DNA of 64,000 bases from assembly GCA_949293555.1 (NCBI GenBank), contig CASFDV010000002.1, positions 170,210 to 234,209 on the forward strand, read 5' to 3'. Of this stretch, positions 24,688 through 34,770 are shown one piece after another. The notes beneath the pieces are model-generated. The model was given only the letters and a program-made list of their open reading frames with translations, was not told the DNA's origin and did no database searches. The DNA comes from an uncultured Bacillota bacterium (GTDB lineage: Bacteria; Bacillota_I; Bacilli_A; RFN20; CAG-826). Position 1 is the stretch's first letter. Every line of letters begins with the position of its first letter. A program made the position numbers and the translations under genes.

Positions 24688-27600
24688 ATGGCCTCCCTTG
24701 CCTTGAGCCTCGCCCTTGCCGCCCTGTCCCTAGGGGCGGCAGGGGGAGCCCGGATCGCCGAGGATAGCCCCCTCGTCGAGCATCGCTTCGTCGGGGAAAG
24801 CCTCCTCGTCCATGCCCGCTATCCCGGCATTGACAAAGGGAACTGGGGTCATGAGAGGGACGGCTTCGGCACCAACTGGGAGCAAAGCCCGATGCCTTCC
24901 AGCCCCTTCGACCCGAACAGCACCTACGCCCGCATGGTAATCGAGGCCCCGAGGACGGATACCTACGAGGCGTCCATCAGCCACGCGACCAACGCCTATC
25001 AAATCGCGATTTTCACTAATTCGCTTGAGAACCGCCAGGATATCAGTCTCCCAGATAACTCCTGGAATCTCGGGGACACTGCGATCAGCCTCGACCTCCA
25101 GGAAGGAAAGAACGTCGTCATCATCCAGGTGAACAACTGGGGGAGGATGGAATCCCTGAACCTTCCGGAGGAACTGGACGTGGTCGTTCCGGAAAGCGTT
25201 CCGGGCAGCTACGGCACCTACGAGATCGTCTGGCAGAGCGCCTACCCGGAGACGAACGACGAGACCCTCTTCGATCCGGAGGCGGAAGTCTCCTACGCCG
25301 GCCTTAAGTTCGATGGGAGCGACGACTTCGAAGGCGCCGCCGTCCTCTTCATGACGCCCCAGGAGGGGACGAGGTCGCTCGACATCGATCTCACTCCCAT
25401 CCACAGCGACTCCTCCCTCACCGGCACTCCCGCCCTTGGAATCCAGGTGGGGACGGGGCTTGCCAGCTACATCTTCGACCTCGGGGAGCTTCCTCTCGGG
25501 GAGCGTTCCACCTTCCATATCTCGAGCACCATCCTCGATAGCCTCGGCTTTGCCGCGGGGGAAGAGAACTACATCCGCCTCTCGGGGGAGACCTCCGGCT
25601 TCGAGCTCCAGATCCACGAGGTGAGGGAGTCGACGGAAGCGGACGTTGAGGAGCCTGCCGGGCTTCGCGCGATCGAAGGCGAGGAGCTCAAGTCCTCCGT
25701 CGAGGTCCACGGCCGCTCCCTTGAGAAAGAAGGGGCGATCCCCCTCGACTGGTCGCTCTCAGGACTCTCCTTCGTCCATGAGGGCGCGGGGGACGTCAGG
25801 CTGAAGCTCAATATCCAGAGCAACACCCAGGCCACCCGCTTCGCCGTCCTCTACGACGGGGAGTTCGACCACTACGTCACCGCCCTCCCGGAGACGACCA
25901 TCGCCACCGGGCTTCCGGAGGGGGAAAGGACCATCACCATCCGCAAGACGAGCGAGGCGAACGGGAACCTCATGGAGGCGACCGGGCTTCTCGTCGAAGA
26001 GGAAGCCGCGGTGAGCCGTCCCGCGGAGGATCCCGACCAGCTCCGCTTCGAGTTCATCGGGGACTCCATCACCGCTGCCAACCAGGTCGCCCAGAACCTC
26101 GAGGACGCCTACCAGGGCTACGCCAGGAGGCTCGCGGACGCCTACGGGGCCGAGCCCGAGGTCATCGCCGTCTCCGGCAGGGGCCTCATGGAGGGCTATA
26201 ACTCCGAGGACAACTGGGCTGCCTCCAAGGACGCCCAGATGAAGGACGTCTGGAACTACCAGTCCTACTTCAGGGACAATGCCGCCGTCCGCGTGAACGA
26301 GGCCCCGGACTTCGTCCTCGTGAACCTCGGCTCGAACGACCTCGGCGCCAGCATCATGGAGACCATGGGCACGACCATCGAGGACTTCACCGAGGAGGCC
26401 GTCCTCTTCGCTGGGACCCTCCGCTCCGCCTATCCGGACGCGAAGATCCTCTTCGCCTACGGGACCTACGCCAACCGTGACTACGTCGAGGAGTACCGCT
26501 CCGCGATCGAGGGCATCGAAGATGCGAACATCCGCTTCCTCGAGCTCCCGCAGCTCATGCTCGGGGACTCCGGGCACCCCAACGAGCTCAACCATGACGA
26601 GATCGCCGGGCGCATCAGCGAGGTGGCGAGCGACATGCTCGGCATCGAGGACCCCTACGTCCGCGAGTGGAACTACCAGGTCTACGAGGCCGAGGAAGCC
26701 GCGCGGAAGGGCGGGAGCGTCACCCAGGCCGAGGACGGCCAGTACTGGTCCGGCCTCGCTTACGTCGGGAGCATGGGCTTCGACAACAATAACCCCGACT
26801 ACCCGACCTCCGCTTCCGAGATTGCCTCCGACCTCAGCAACGTCTCCTACGTCCGCTTCCATGTGGACGCGCCTTCCTCCGCCCGCTATGAGGCGAGGCT
26901 GGGCTACGCCACAAACGTCGACACCAAGATCGCCTATCGCATTGACAACGGCGAGTGGATCGAGCTCGACGGGCTCAACGTCGACGACTGGTGCGGCGGC
27001 CACGGGAAGTACGAGAGCATCAGCCTCGATCTTGCCAAGGGCGAGCACGACATCACCTTCACGAGCGCCCTCAACGCCGGCGGATGGCTGAACTACGACT
27101 ACCTGGCCCTCGCGGAGGGAGAGAGCCTCCCCTCCGGGAAGCTCACCGCCTCGACCGGGACCGGCTATGAGGTGAGCGGCCTTCCCGAGGAAGCCCTCCT
27201 CGGGGAGGACGTCACCTTCTCCGTCCTGCTCGAAGAGCTCTGCTCCCAGAGCGACATCGTCGTGACCGCGAACGGCGAGACCCTTGCCCCGAACGAGGAC
27301 GGGACCTACACGATCCCCTCCCTGGAAGGCGACGTCCATGTCGAGGTGACGGGCATCTCCCTCAACAAGTGGGAGGTCCGCTACTACGCCAACATGGGGG
27401 ATGAGGAGGCCTTCGCCACCCGCGAGGTCGAGGTCGGCGGGGAAATCCCCGCGGACGTCGGGACTCCCGTGAGGGAAGGCTACCGTTTCCTTGGCTGGGA
27501 CATCTCCTTCGAAGAGATGCCGAACAGCAACATCAACGTCTACGCCAAATGGGAGAAGGTCGACGACTCCCAGGGCGGCACCTCCTCCTCGATTCCCGAG

Positions 27601-27801
27601 GATTCCCAGGGCGGGACTTCCTCCGTCCCCTCGGACTCCCATGGCGGGACCTCCTCCTCTGAGCCGGGAGGCTCCAGCGGTGAGCCTTCCGAGGGACCGA
27701 ACGTCGGCGCGATCGTCGGGGGAGTGGTCGGGGGCATCGCCGCCCTCGCCCTCATTGGCGGGGCCGTCTGGTACTTCTGCTTCCATAAGAAGAAAGCCTA
27801 G
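24688..27801 (+). CDS. Membrane-anchored CE2-like SGNH acetylesterase with InlB-type repeat, 1037 aa
   Basis: Paralogue of the preceding protein; its ATG directly abuts the TAA. Signal peptide, paired beta modules, CE2 jelly-roll (ELKSSVEVHGRSLEKEGAIP) and SGNH domain: FIGDSITAANQ with Ser460, AVSGRGLM, VLVNLGSNDLG, and GDSGHPNELNHD with Asp627/His630, a complete triad. The CBM6/35-like module (DDWCGGHGKYESI) is conserved. After it come a beta domain, a Listeria-Bacteroides (InlB B-type) repeat ending VPVREGYRFLGW-like (PVREGYRFLGWDISFEE, NINVYAKWEK), a Ser/Gly-rich stalk and a C-terminal helix with KKKA tail. The stalk and anchor place the enzyme outside the cell, tethered to the membrane. 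Confidence 0.87.
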   Translation: MASLALSLALAALSLGAAGGARIAEDSPLVEHRFVGESLLVHARYPGIDKGNWGHERDGFGTNWEQSPMPSSPFDPNSTYARMVIEAPRTDTYEASISHATNAYQIAIFTNSLENRQDISLPDNSWNLGDTAISLDLQEGKNVVIIQVNNWGRMESLNLPEELDVVVPESVPGSYGTYEIVWQSAYPETNDETLFDPEAEVSYAGLKFDGSDDFEGAAVLFMTPQEGTRSLDIDLTPIHSDSSLTGTPALGIQVGTGLASYIFDLGELPLGERSTFHISSTILDSLGFAAGEENYIRLSGETSGFELQIHEVRESTEADVEEPAGLRAIEGEELKSSVEVHGRSLEKEGAIPLDWSLSGLSFVHEGAGDVRLKLNIQSNTQATRFAVLYDGEFDHYVTALPETTIATGLPEGERTITIRKTSEANGNLMEATGLLVEEEAAVSRPAEDPDQLRFEFIGDSITAANQVAQNLEDAYQGYARRLADAYGAEPEVIAVSGRGLMEGYNSEDNWAASKDAQMKDVWNYQSYFRDNAAVRVNEAPDFVLVNLGSNDLGASIMETMGTTIEDFTEEAVLFAGTLRSAYPDAKILFAYGTYANRDYVEEYRSAIEGIEDANIRFLELPQLMLGDSGHPNELNHDEIAGRISEVASDMLGIEDPYVREWNYQVYEAEEAARKGGSVTQAEDGQYWSGLAYVGSMGFDNNNPDYPTSASEIASDLSNVSYVRFHVDAPSSARYEARLGYATNVDTKIAYRIDNGEWIELDGLNVDDWCGGHGKYESISLDLAKGEHDITFTSALNAGGWLNYDYLALAEGESLPSGKLTASTGTGYEVSGLPEEALLGEDVTFSVLLEELCSQSDIVVTANGETLAPNEDGTYTIPSLEGDVHVEVTGISLNKWEVRYYANMGDEEAFATREVEVGGEIPADVGTPVREGYRFLGWDISFEEMPNSNINVYAKWEKVDDSQGGTSSSIPEDSQGGTSSVPSDSHGGTSSSEPGGSSGEPSEGPNVGAIVGGVVGGIAALALIGGAVWYFCFHKKKA
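27565..27666 (+). repeat. In-frame stalk repeat, three units of 36/33/33 bases
   Basis: Encodes DSQGGTSSS-IPE, DSQGGTSS-VPS and DSHGGTSSS-EP. It forms a low-complexity linker before the membrane anchor of the second esterase. Confidence 0.85.
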
Positions 27802-27820
27802 GCTTCCTTCTCCTCGGGAC

Positions 27821-27846
27821 GGGTCGCCTCCGGGCGGCCCTTTCCT
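27821..27846 (+). terminator. Terminator of the glycan operon
   Basis: GGGTCGCC (27821-27828) pairs with GGCGGCCC (27833-27840) using one G-U pair, followed by TTTCCTTATG. Confidence 0.8.
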
Positions 27847-27901
27847 TATGTCCGGGGATTCCGGAGGGGCAAGGCCTCCGTTCAGCGGCCCAATGGAATG
27901 C

Positions 27902-27930
27902 TTGGCACATGGAAAAAGATATCGTTATTA
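27902..27930 (+). promoter_or_regulatory. Candidate promoter of the small lipoprotein gene
   Basis: TTGGCA (27902-27907), 17-base spacer, TTATTA (27925-27930), about 80 bases before the 28013 start. Confidence 0.4.
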
Positions 27931-28012
27931 AAAACATGAATGTTATCCGCGGGATTCGTCAGGCGTCCTTGCCGGAAGGCTTCTTCCATCCTGAGGCGGA
28001 GTTCTTCTACAT

Positions 28013-28531
28013 ATGAAAGGGAGAGATATTTGCTTTCTGACGGCCGCCCTTTCTCTCCTCCTTTACTCCTGCGAAAAGAGCGAGCACGTCTTAGGGGGAG
28101 CCATGGACATATACCGCACCGACTCCTTCGCCGACGTCCTCCTTTACGTGGATGCGGTGAACGAGCATGGGGTGGAGTCTCTTGCTCTTCCCGTGGACCA
28201 TGCCCCGAAGTATTGCCCCGAAGGCTACTCTGGTCCGATCTTCGAGGTGTGGATCGGACTTGGCCAGGGAGATGAGGATGCTCCTTTGTGGGAGCACGCT
28301 CTCCGCGAAGGGCAGGAGATCCGGCTCGAGTACAACTGGTTCATCGGGGTGCTCGCCTTCTATCAGAACCTGGAGGGAGGGGATCCTTGCGTCGTCCTGG
28401 TACGAGATACCATCCTCTTTCAAGGCTTTTCTTTTCATGATCTTCCTCAGGGGGAGCCTGGCGAGCGCCTCCAGGAGGAGTGGAAGGAAGCCCTCCTTTC
28501 TCCTGTCCCGTCCGGCGGCATGAGCATCTAG
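28013..28531 (+). CDS. Small putative lipoprotein, 172 aa
   Basis: Function not recognised. The N-terminus (MKGRDICFLTAALSLLLYSC) looks like a lipoprotein signal with lipobox LLYSC. The mature part is acidic, with GGAMDIYRTDSFADVLLYVD and VVLVRDTILFQGFSFHDL, and no known domain that I can name. GAGGCGGAG lies about ten bases before the ATG. It stands alone between the glycan operon and the ribosomal cluster. Codon choice is somewhat less GC-biased than its neighbours. The small lipoprotein at 56223-56729 is of similar size and architecture, but I see no clear sequence similarity. Confidence 0.65.
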   Translation: MKGRDICFLTAALSLLLYSCEKSEHVLGGAMDIYRTDSFADVLLYVDAVNEHGVESLALPVDHAPKYCPEGYSGPIFEVWIGLGQGDEDAPLWEHALREGQEIRLEYNWFIGVLAFYQNLEGGDPCVVLVRDTILFQGFSFHDLPQGEPGERLQEEWKEALLSPVPSGGMSI

Positions 28532-28598
28532 CCCGGCCAAGGCTCGCCCCGTGGGATCCAATGTTTTGAGGCTCGCCTGGCAATCGTGCAATTCGCCC

Positions 28599-28627
28599 TT
28601 GCCTCGCCCTTTTCCTGCGCGTATAGT
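28599..28627 (+). promoter_or_regulatory. Promoter of the rpsL-rpsG-fusA operon
   Basis: TTGCCT (28599-28604), exactly 17 bases, TATAGT (28622-28627). A second possible pair, TTGACA (28646-28651) with TATCTG (28668-28673, 16-base spacer), lies nearer the gene. Confidence 0.6.
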
Positions 28628-28722
28628 CCGCGTTGGCCGCTCGCTTTGACACGCACGGAAATGTGTGTATCTGAGGAGCGGATTCCAGAGTCGAAGAAGA
28701 AAGAAGAAAAGGAGAAAGAGCC

Positions 28723-29139
28723 ATGCCGACAATCAACCAGCTCGTCAAGAGCGGCCGCCATGCCGCCCGGACGAAGAGCAAGGCGCCGGCCCTTGGCAAG
28801 AGGTGGAACAGCCTCACCAAGCGCCAGGGCAACCAGGCGAGCGCCCAGAAGAGGGGCGTCTGCACCCGCGTGGGCACCATGACCCCGAAGAAGCCGAACT
28901 CGGCGATGCGGAAGTACGCCCGCGTCCGCCTCTCGAACGGCTTCGAGGTGACCGCCTACATCGGCGGGGAGGGGCATAACCTCCAGGAGCACAGCACCGT
29001 GCTCATCCGCGGAGGCCGCGTGAAGGACCTCCCGGGCGTCCGCTACCACATCATCCGCGGATGCCTCGACTGCGCGGGCATCGAGGCCCGCCGCCAGGGA
29101 CGCTCCCTCTACGGGACGAAGCGTCCGGAGAAGAAGTAG
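28723..29139 (+). CDS. rpsL: 30S ribosomal protein S12, 138 aa
   Basis: [12 protein letters not shown] start, [20 protein letters not shown] block, [20 protein letters not shown] and [20 protein letters not shown] match S12 throughout; length 138 is normal. The lysine of TPKKPNSA, the site of common streptomycin-resistance changes, is the wild-type residue. ATG 28723 follows AAAAGGAGAAAGAG. First gene of the str cluster; 11 bases to rpsG. Confidence 0.99.
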   Translation: MPTINQLVKSGRHAARTKSKAPALGKRWNSLTKRQGNQASAQKRGVCTRVGTMTPKKPNSAMRKYARVRLSNGFEVTAYIGGEGHNLQEHSTVLIRGGRVKDLPGVRYHIIRGCLDCAGIEARRQGRSLYGTKRPEKK

Positions 29140-29150
29140 GAGGAGACCAT

Positions 29151-29621
29151 ATGTCGCGCAAAGGAAAGATCGCGAAGCGGGACGTCCTCCCCGATCCCGT
29201 CTATAACAGCAAGCTCGTGACCCGCCTCATCAACCGGGTCATGTACGACGGGAAGAGGGGCACGGCCCAGCAGATCATCTACGGCTCCTTCAAGATCATC
29301 GAGGAGCGCACCAAGAAGCCGGCGATCGACGTGTTCGCCACGGCGATCAACAACATCATGCCCGGCGTCGAGCTCAAGGCCCGCCGCATGGGCGGGGCCA
29401 ACTACCAGGTCCCGACCGAGGTCAGCCCCGAGAGGAAGCAGACCCTCGGACTCCGCTGGCTCGTCACCTTCGCCCGCCTCCGGAACGAGAAGACGATGGA
29501 GGAGAAGCTCGCCGCCGAGATCATCGACGCGGCCAACGGGACCGGCGCTTCCGTGAAGAAGAAGGAAGACGTCCACCGCATGGCCGAGGCGAACAAAGCC
29601 TACGCCCACTACCGCTGGTAA
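29151..29621 (+). CDS. rpsG: 30S ribosomal protein S7, 156 aa
   Basis: S7 binds the 3' major domain of 16S rRNA and starts head assembly. [40 protein letters not shown] and the C-terminal [15 protein letters not shown] are all canonical; 156 aa is standard. SD AGGAGGAG at 29138-29145. It lies 11 bases after rpsL and 9 bases before fusA. Confidence 0.99.
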   Translation: MSRKGKIAKRDVLPDPVYNSKLVTRLINRVMYDGKRGTAQQIIYGSFKIIEERTKKPAIDVFATAINNIMPGVELKARRMGGANYQVPTEVSPERKQTLGLRWLVTFARLRNEKTMEEKLAAEIIDAANGTGASVKKKEDVHRMAEANKAYAHYRW

Positions 29622-29630
29622 GGAGAAGAC

Positions 29631-31733
29631 ATGGCCAACGACGAGAACCTGATCAAGGAGGAGGGCTACGACCTCCCCCACACCCGGAACATCGGGATCA
29701 TGGCCCACATCGACGCGGGCAAGACCACGACGACCGAGCGCATCCTCTACTACACCGGGCGCACCCATAAGATCGGCGAGGTCCACGAAGGCACCGCCGT
29801 CATGGACTGGATGGAGGAGGAGCAGGAGAGGGGCATCACGATCACCAGCTCCGCCACCACCTGCTTCTGGAAGGGCCACCGCATCAACATCATCGACACC
29901 CCGGGGCACGTCGACTTCACCGTCGAGGTCGAGCGCTCCCTCCGCGTCCTCGACGGCGCGGTGACGGTCCTCGACTCCAAGAACGGCGTCGAGCCCCAGA
30001 CGGAGACCGTCTGGCGCCAGGCCGACAAGTACAACGTCCCCCGCCTCGTCTTCTGCAACAAGATGGACGCGATCGGCGCGGACTTCGAGATGTGCCTCGA
30101 CACGATCAAGGAGCGCCTCGGCGTCGACTACGCGGCGATCCAGCTCCCGGTCGGGCGCGAGTCGGGCTTCATCGGCGAGATCGACCTCGTGACGATGAGG
30201 GCCTACATCTATAACAAGGACAACAAGGACGACGCGCCCGTCGAGCAGGAGATCCCCTCCGAGCTCAAGGAGAAGGCGGAGCGCTACCATGCGACCCTCC
30301 TCGAGAAGCTCGCCGGCTACGACGACGAGCTCATGATGAAGGTCCTCGAGGGCGAGGAGCCCACGGTCGAGGAAATCAAGGCCGTCATCCGCAAGGCCGT
30401 CATCACCGGGAAGTTCTTCCCCGTCCTCTGCGGCACCGCGTTCAAGAACAAGGGCGTCCAGCTCCTCCTCGACGCGGTCGTCGACTATCTCCCCTCGCCC
30501 CTTGACATCCCGGGCGAGAAGGGCGAGCTGAAGGGCGAGGAGTACTCCTGCAAGACGACGGACGATGCCCCCTTCGTCGGCCTCGCCTTCAAGATCGCGA
30601 CCGACCCCTTCATCGGGCGCCTTGCCTACGTCCGCGTCTACCAGGGCGTGCTCAAGAGCGGCTCCTACATCCTGAACTCCTCCAAGGGGAGCCAGGAGAG
30701 GATCTCGCGCCTCGTCCTCATGCACGCGAACAAACGCCAGGAGGTGAGCTGCCTCCACGCCGGCGAGATCGGCGCGGTCGTCGGGCTCAAGAACACCACC
30801 ACCGGCGACACCCTCACCGACCCGAACGAGCCCGTGGTCCTCGAGCGCCTCGAGTTCCCCGAGCCCGTCCTCGAGGAAGCCGTCGAGCCCAAGACCAAGG
30901 CGGACATGGAGAAGATGTCCATCGCCCTCCAGAAGCTCGCCGAGGAAGACCCGACCTTCCGCGTCCACACGAACGCGGAGACCGGCCAGACCATCATCGG
31001 CGGCGTGGGCGAGCTCCAGCTCGACGTCCTCGTCGAGCGCATGAAGCGCGAGTTCGGGGTCGTCGTGAACGTCGGCGCCCCGCAGGTCAACTACCGCGAG
31101 ACGATCCGCAAGACCGGCGAGGCCCAGGGCCGCTACGTCAAGCAGACCGGCGGCCACGGCCAGTACGGCGACGTCTGGATCCGCTTCGAGCCGAACCCCG
31201 GCAAGGGCTTCGAGTTCGTGGACGCCATCGTCGGCGGCGCCGTCCCGAAGGAGTTCATCAAGCCGACCCAGCAGGGGCTTGAGGAAGCCATGCAGAGGGG
31301 GCTCGTCGCCGGCTACCCGGCCATCGACATCAAGGCCACCCTCTTCGACGGCAGCTACCACGACGTCGACTCCTCGGAAGCCGCCTACAAGATCGCGGCC
31401 TCCCTCGCCCTCAAGGCGGCCGCCGGCAAGTGCGACCCCGTCATCCTCGAGCCGATCATGAAGGTCGACATCACCGTCCCCGACCAGTACTACGGCGACG
31501 TCATCGGCGACGTCTCCCGCCGGAGGGGGACCGTCGAGGAGGAGAGCCAGCGCGGGAACGCCAAGGTCGTCACCTGCTCCGTGCCCCTTGCCGAGATGTT
31601 CGGCTACGTCACCGACCTCCGGTCGATGACCCAGGGACGCGGGACCTTCACGATGACTTTCGACCGCTACGGCGAGACCCCCCGCTACATCCAGGACGAG
31701 ATCATCAAGAAGAGCCAGGGGACGGGCCGCTAG
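29631..31733 (+). CDS. fusA: Elongation factor G, 700 aa
   Basis: Translocation GTPase. G1 [21 protein letters not shown]2 region [15 protein letters not shown]3 [21 protein letters not shown]4 [12 protein letters not shown], then domain [22 protein letters not shown] and the C-terminal domain V ending near [14 protein letters not shown]. Length matches EF-G (about 690-700). The N-terminus carries about ten residues before the conserved part, which is within normal range. AAGGAGAAG precedes the ATG. Confidence 0.99.
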   Translation: MANDENLIKEEGYDLPHTRNIGIMAHIDAGKTTTTERILYYTGRTHKIGEVHEGTAVMDWMEEEQERGITITSSATTCFWKGHRINIIDTPGHVDFTVEVERSLRVLDGAVTVLDSKNGVEPQTETVWRQADKYNVPRLVFCNKMDAIGADFEMCLDTIKERLGVDYAAIQLPVGRESGFIGEIDLVTMRAYIYNKDNKDDAPVEQEIPSELKEKAERYHATLLEKLAGYDDELMMKVLEGEEPTVEEIKAVIRKAVITGKFFPVLCGTAFKNKGVQLLLDAVVDYLPSPLDIPGEKGELKGEEYSCKTTDDAPFVGLAFKIATDPFIGRLAYVRVYQGVLKSGSYILNSSKGSQERISRLVLMHANKRQEVSCLHAGEIGAVVGLKNTTTGDTLTDPNEPVVLERLEFPEPVLEEAVEPKTKADMEKMSIALQKLAEEDPTFRVHTNAETGQTIIGGVGELQLDVLVERMKREFGVVVNVGAPQVNYRETIRKTGEAQGRYVKQTGGHGQYGDVWIRFEPNPGKGFEFVDAIVGGAVPKEFIKPTQQGLEEAMQRGLVAGYPAIDIKATLFDGSYHDVDSSEAAYKIAASLALKAAAGKCDPVILEPIMKVDITVPDQYYGDVIGDVSRRRGTVEEESQRGNAKVVTCSVPLAEMFGYVTDLRSMTQGRGTFTMTFDRYGETPRYIQDEIIKKSQGTGR

Positions 31734-31754
31734 GCCCTATCCCCGCGCTCCTCG

Positions 31755-31783
31755 TTGCCTTCCGTAGGAAGGTGCGCTAATAT
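31755..31783 (+). promoter_or_regulatory. Separate promoter of tuf
   Basis: TTGCCT (31755-31760), 17 bases, TAATAT (31778-31783), in the 95-base fusA-tuf gap. The spacer contains CCTTCC-GTA-GGAAGG (31758-31772), a small hairpin that may be chance. The same TTGCCT -35 is used before rpsL. Confidence 0.6.
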
Positions 31784-31828
31784 CCACGAGCGCCAAAAAA
31801 TCTGAAAGCCAATATTGGAGGAACAGCA

Positions 31829-33022
<1,194 letters not shown>

Positions 33023-33036
33023 GAGGGATGCCCAGG

Positions 33037-33065
33037 GGGCCGCGGGGGACCGCGGCCCTTTTCTC
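33037..33065 (+). terminator. Terminator of tuf
   Basis: GGGCCGCGG, GGGA loop, CCGCGGCCC, then TTTTCTCTT. Perfect 9-bp stem. Confidence 0.93.
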
Positions 33066-33092
33066 TTGCCCACACGCGCGCGGGATGTGCCT

Positions 33093-33098
33093 TATAAT
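33093..33098 (+). promoter_or_regulatory. Consensus -10 seven bases before the first RDD start (leaderless candidate)
   Basis: TATAAT followed by CCACCCC and ATG 33106; no SD. The best -35, TTGCCC at 33066-33071, is 21 bases away, longer than ideal. Confidence 0.5.
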
Positions 33099-33105
33099 CC
33101 ACCCC

Positions 33106-34767
33106 ATGGACTCCAAGCTGAAGCAAGCGGGCTACTGGAGGAGGACCTTCGCCTTCCTCATCGACGCCCTTTTCCTCATCCTTTGCACCGTCATCGTCTA
33201 CGCGAACCTCACCTCGACCTACCTCATCTCCGCGATGGGAGGGGACAAGGCGAACGAGGAGATGCTCCGGTACGCCTACGACACCGGGCTCTACAACATG
33301 GAGGAGACCGAGGAGGGAGGCTACCGCTTCAAGGACGGGAACGGGTATCTCAGCTACGCGGCCGAGCCCCAGTCCACCACGACCTCGAATTCCGAAGGGA
33401 AGGAGGAGACGATCGTCACCCAGGAGAAACGGGGCTACCTCCTCTACTGGGACGCGATGTGGTCCTACTGGACCGGCTTCTTCCTCGAGGACGAGCGGGC
33501 GGTCCCCTTGAGCGAGATGGACGCGGAGGGGAACGAGATCGAGCTCCCGCGCCCGACGGGGACGGAGGATCCGAACTTCGCCTCCTACGGGCGCTACTTC
33601 AGCCAGGAGTTCATGGGGCTTCCTGAGCTCAGCGAGGTCGAGGAGGCGACGAACTGGAAGGAATACGCGGAAACCCACGAGGACTGGGAGCGGAACCTTT
33701 CCGACCGGGGCATGGGCCAGGGGAAGGTCGGCTACTACCGCTATTCCCTGAACGAGGAGGGATTCGTGGACTACTCGCTCCCGCCCGTCCTCACGAGCGC
33801 CTCGGAGGAGGGGCTTTCCTCCCCGCAGACGAGCGCCCAGTGGTCGAGCGCGCTCCTCGGCCATTTCTATGATCCCGACGTCGGGGAAGGCTGCTACTTC
33901 GACCTCGCAGACTGGGCGATCGGCTGGGGGGACAGCCCCCAGGCCTACTACCGGGAGCGCTATGACGCGATCAACGACTACGCCTCCTATGCGCTCGACG
34001 TCGCCTACGCCCCCTTCCTCTTCCTCTTCTTCTACCTCATCCCCGCCCTCATGCGGGACGGGAAGACGCTGGGGAAGGCAATCCTCCGCATCGCCGTGGT
34101 GAAGCGCGAAGGGACGAGGATCGGGCCCAAGGAGAGGCTGCTCCGGCCGCTCGTGGTCATGGCGATGCTTTCCCTCATCTTCATCCCGAACCTCTGGCTC
34201 TCCCTCATGTTCCTGATGCTCGTCGTCCTTCTGGACTTCATGCTCATGATCCTCCACAAGTCCCACCTCACCGTGGAGGACATGATCTTCGGCACCATCG
34301 TCATCGACGCGAGGGAGTCCCTCTGGTTCCGGAGCGAGGAGGAGAAGGAACGCTACCTCGCCGCCCATCCGGAGCGGAGCAAGTCCGCCCCCAAGACCCC
34401 GGAGGAGGAGCAGCTGGAGAAAGAGCTCCAGATCCTCGACCTCTCGACGATCGACGCGCGGAGGGAGGAGGCGAGGAGGATGACTTCCTTCGACGCGTTC
34501 GAGGAGGAGCAGGACCGCCTCCACAAGGAGAGGATCGAGTCGATCCGCGCGGGGACGCTTCCCAGGAAGGAAGAGGTTCATTCTGGGGAAGAGGAAGGAA
34601 CGGGGGATATTCCCGCGGAATCTGCGAAAACTTCGCAGAATCCCTCCGAAAGCGAGGATTCTTCCGGAATCCAGGAGGAAGGGGACCCTTCTGCGGAGGT
34701 TTCGGGGGACAAGGACGAAAATTCCTCCCCGGAATCGGATTTTGCCGACGAAGGCGGGGACGAATAG
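33106..34767 (+). CDS. RDD-family membrane protein with large extracytoplasmic loop, 553 aa
   Basis: RDD domain split by an insertion. GYWRRTFAFLIDALFLILCT is the first RDD helix with its Arg and Asp; roughly 250 residues of hydrophilic, Tyr-rich loop follow, then ALDVAYAPFLFLFFYLIPAL, the RDD motif GKTLGKAILRIAVVKREGTR, two further helices and LTVEDMIFGTIVID. A C-terminal cytosolic tail of about 150 acidic, Ser/Glu-rich residues follows. The start is ATG 33106, where the family begins. Function of RDD proteins is largely unknown; some have been linked to ion or solute exchange. First of three tandem homologues. Much smaller RDD proteins (about 150-250 aa) are usual. Confidence 0.85.
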   Translation: MDSKLKQAGYWRRTFAFLIDALFLILCTVIVYANLTSTYLISAMGGDKANEEMLRYAYDTGLYNMEETEEGGYRFKDGNGYLSYAAEPQSTTTSNSEGKEETIVTQEKRGYLLYWDAMWSYWTGFFLEDERAVPLSEMDAEGNEIELPRPTGTEDPNFASYGRYFSQEFMGLPELSEVEEATNWKEYAETHEDWERNLSDRGMGQGKVGYYRYSLNEEGFVDYSLPPVLTSASEEGLSSPQTSAQWSSALLGHFYDPDVGEGCYFDLADWAIGWGDSPQAYYRERYDAINDYASYALDVAYAPFLFLFFYLIPALMRDGKTLGKAILRIAVVKREGTRIGPKERLLRPLVVMAMLSLIFIPNLWLSLMFLMLVVLLDFMLMILHKSHLTVEDMIFGTIVIDARESLWFRSEEEKERYLAAHPERSKSAPKTPEEEQLEKELQILDLSTIDARREEARRMTSFDAFEEEQDRLHKERIESIRAGTLPRKEEVHSGEEEGTGDIPAESAKTSQNPSESEDSSGIQEEGDPSAEVSGDKDENSSPESDFADEGGDE

Positions 34768-34770
34768 GGA

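Noticed and set aside
33028-33105. Upstream TTG/ATG extension of the first RDD gene
   Set aside because: It would translate through the tuf terminator arm and the -10 sequence; family similarity starts at 33106.
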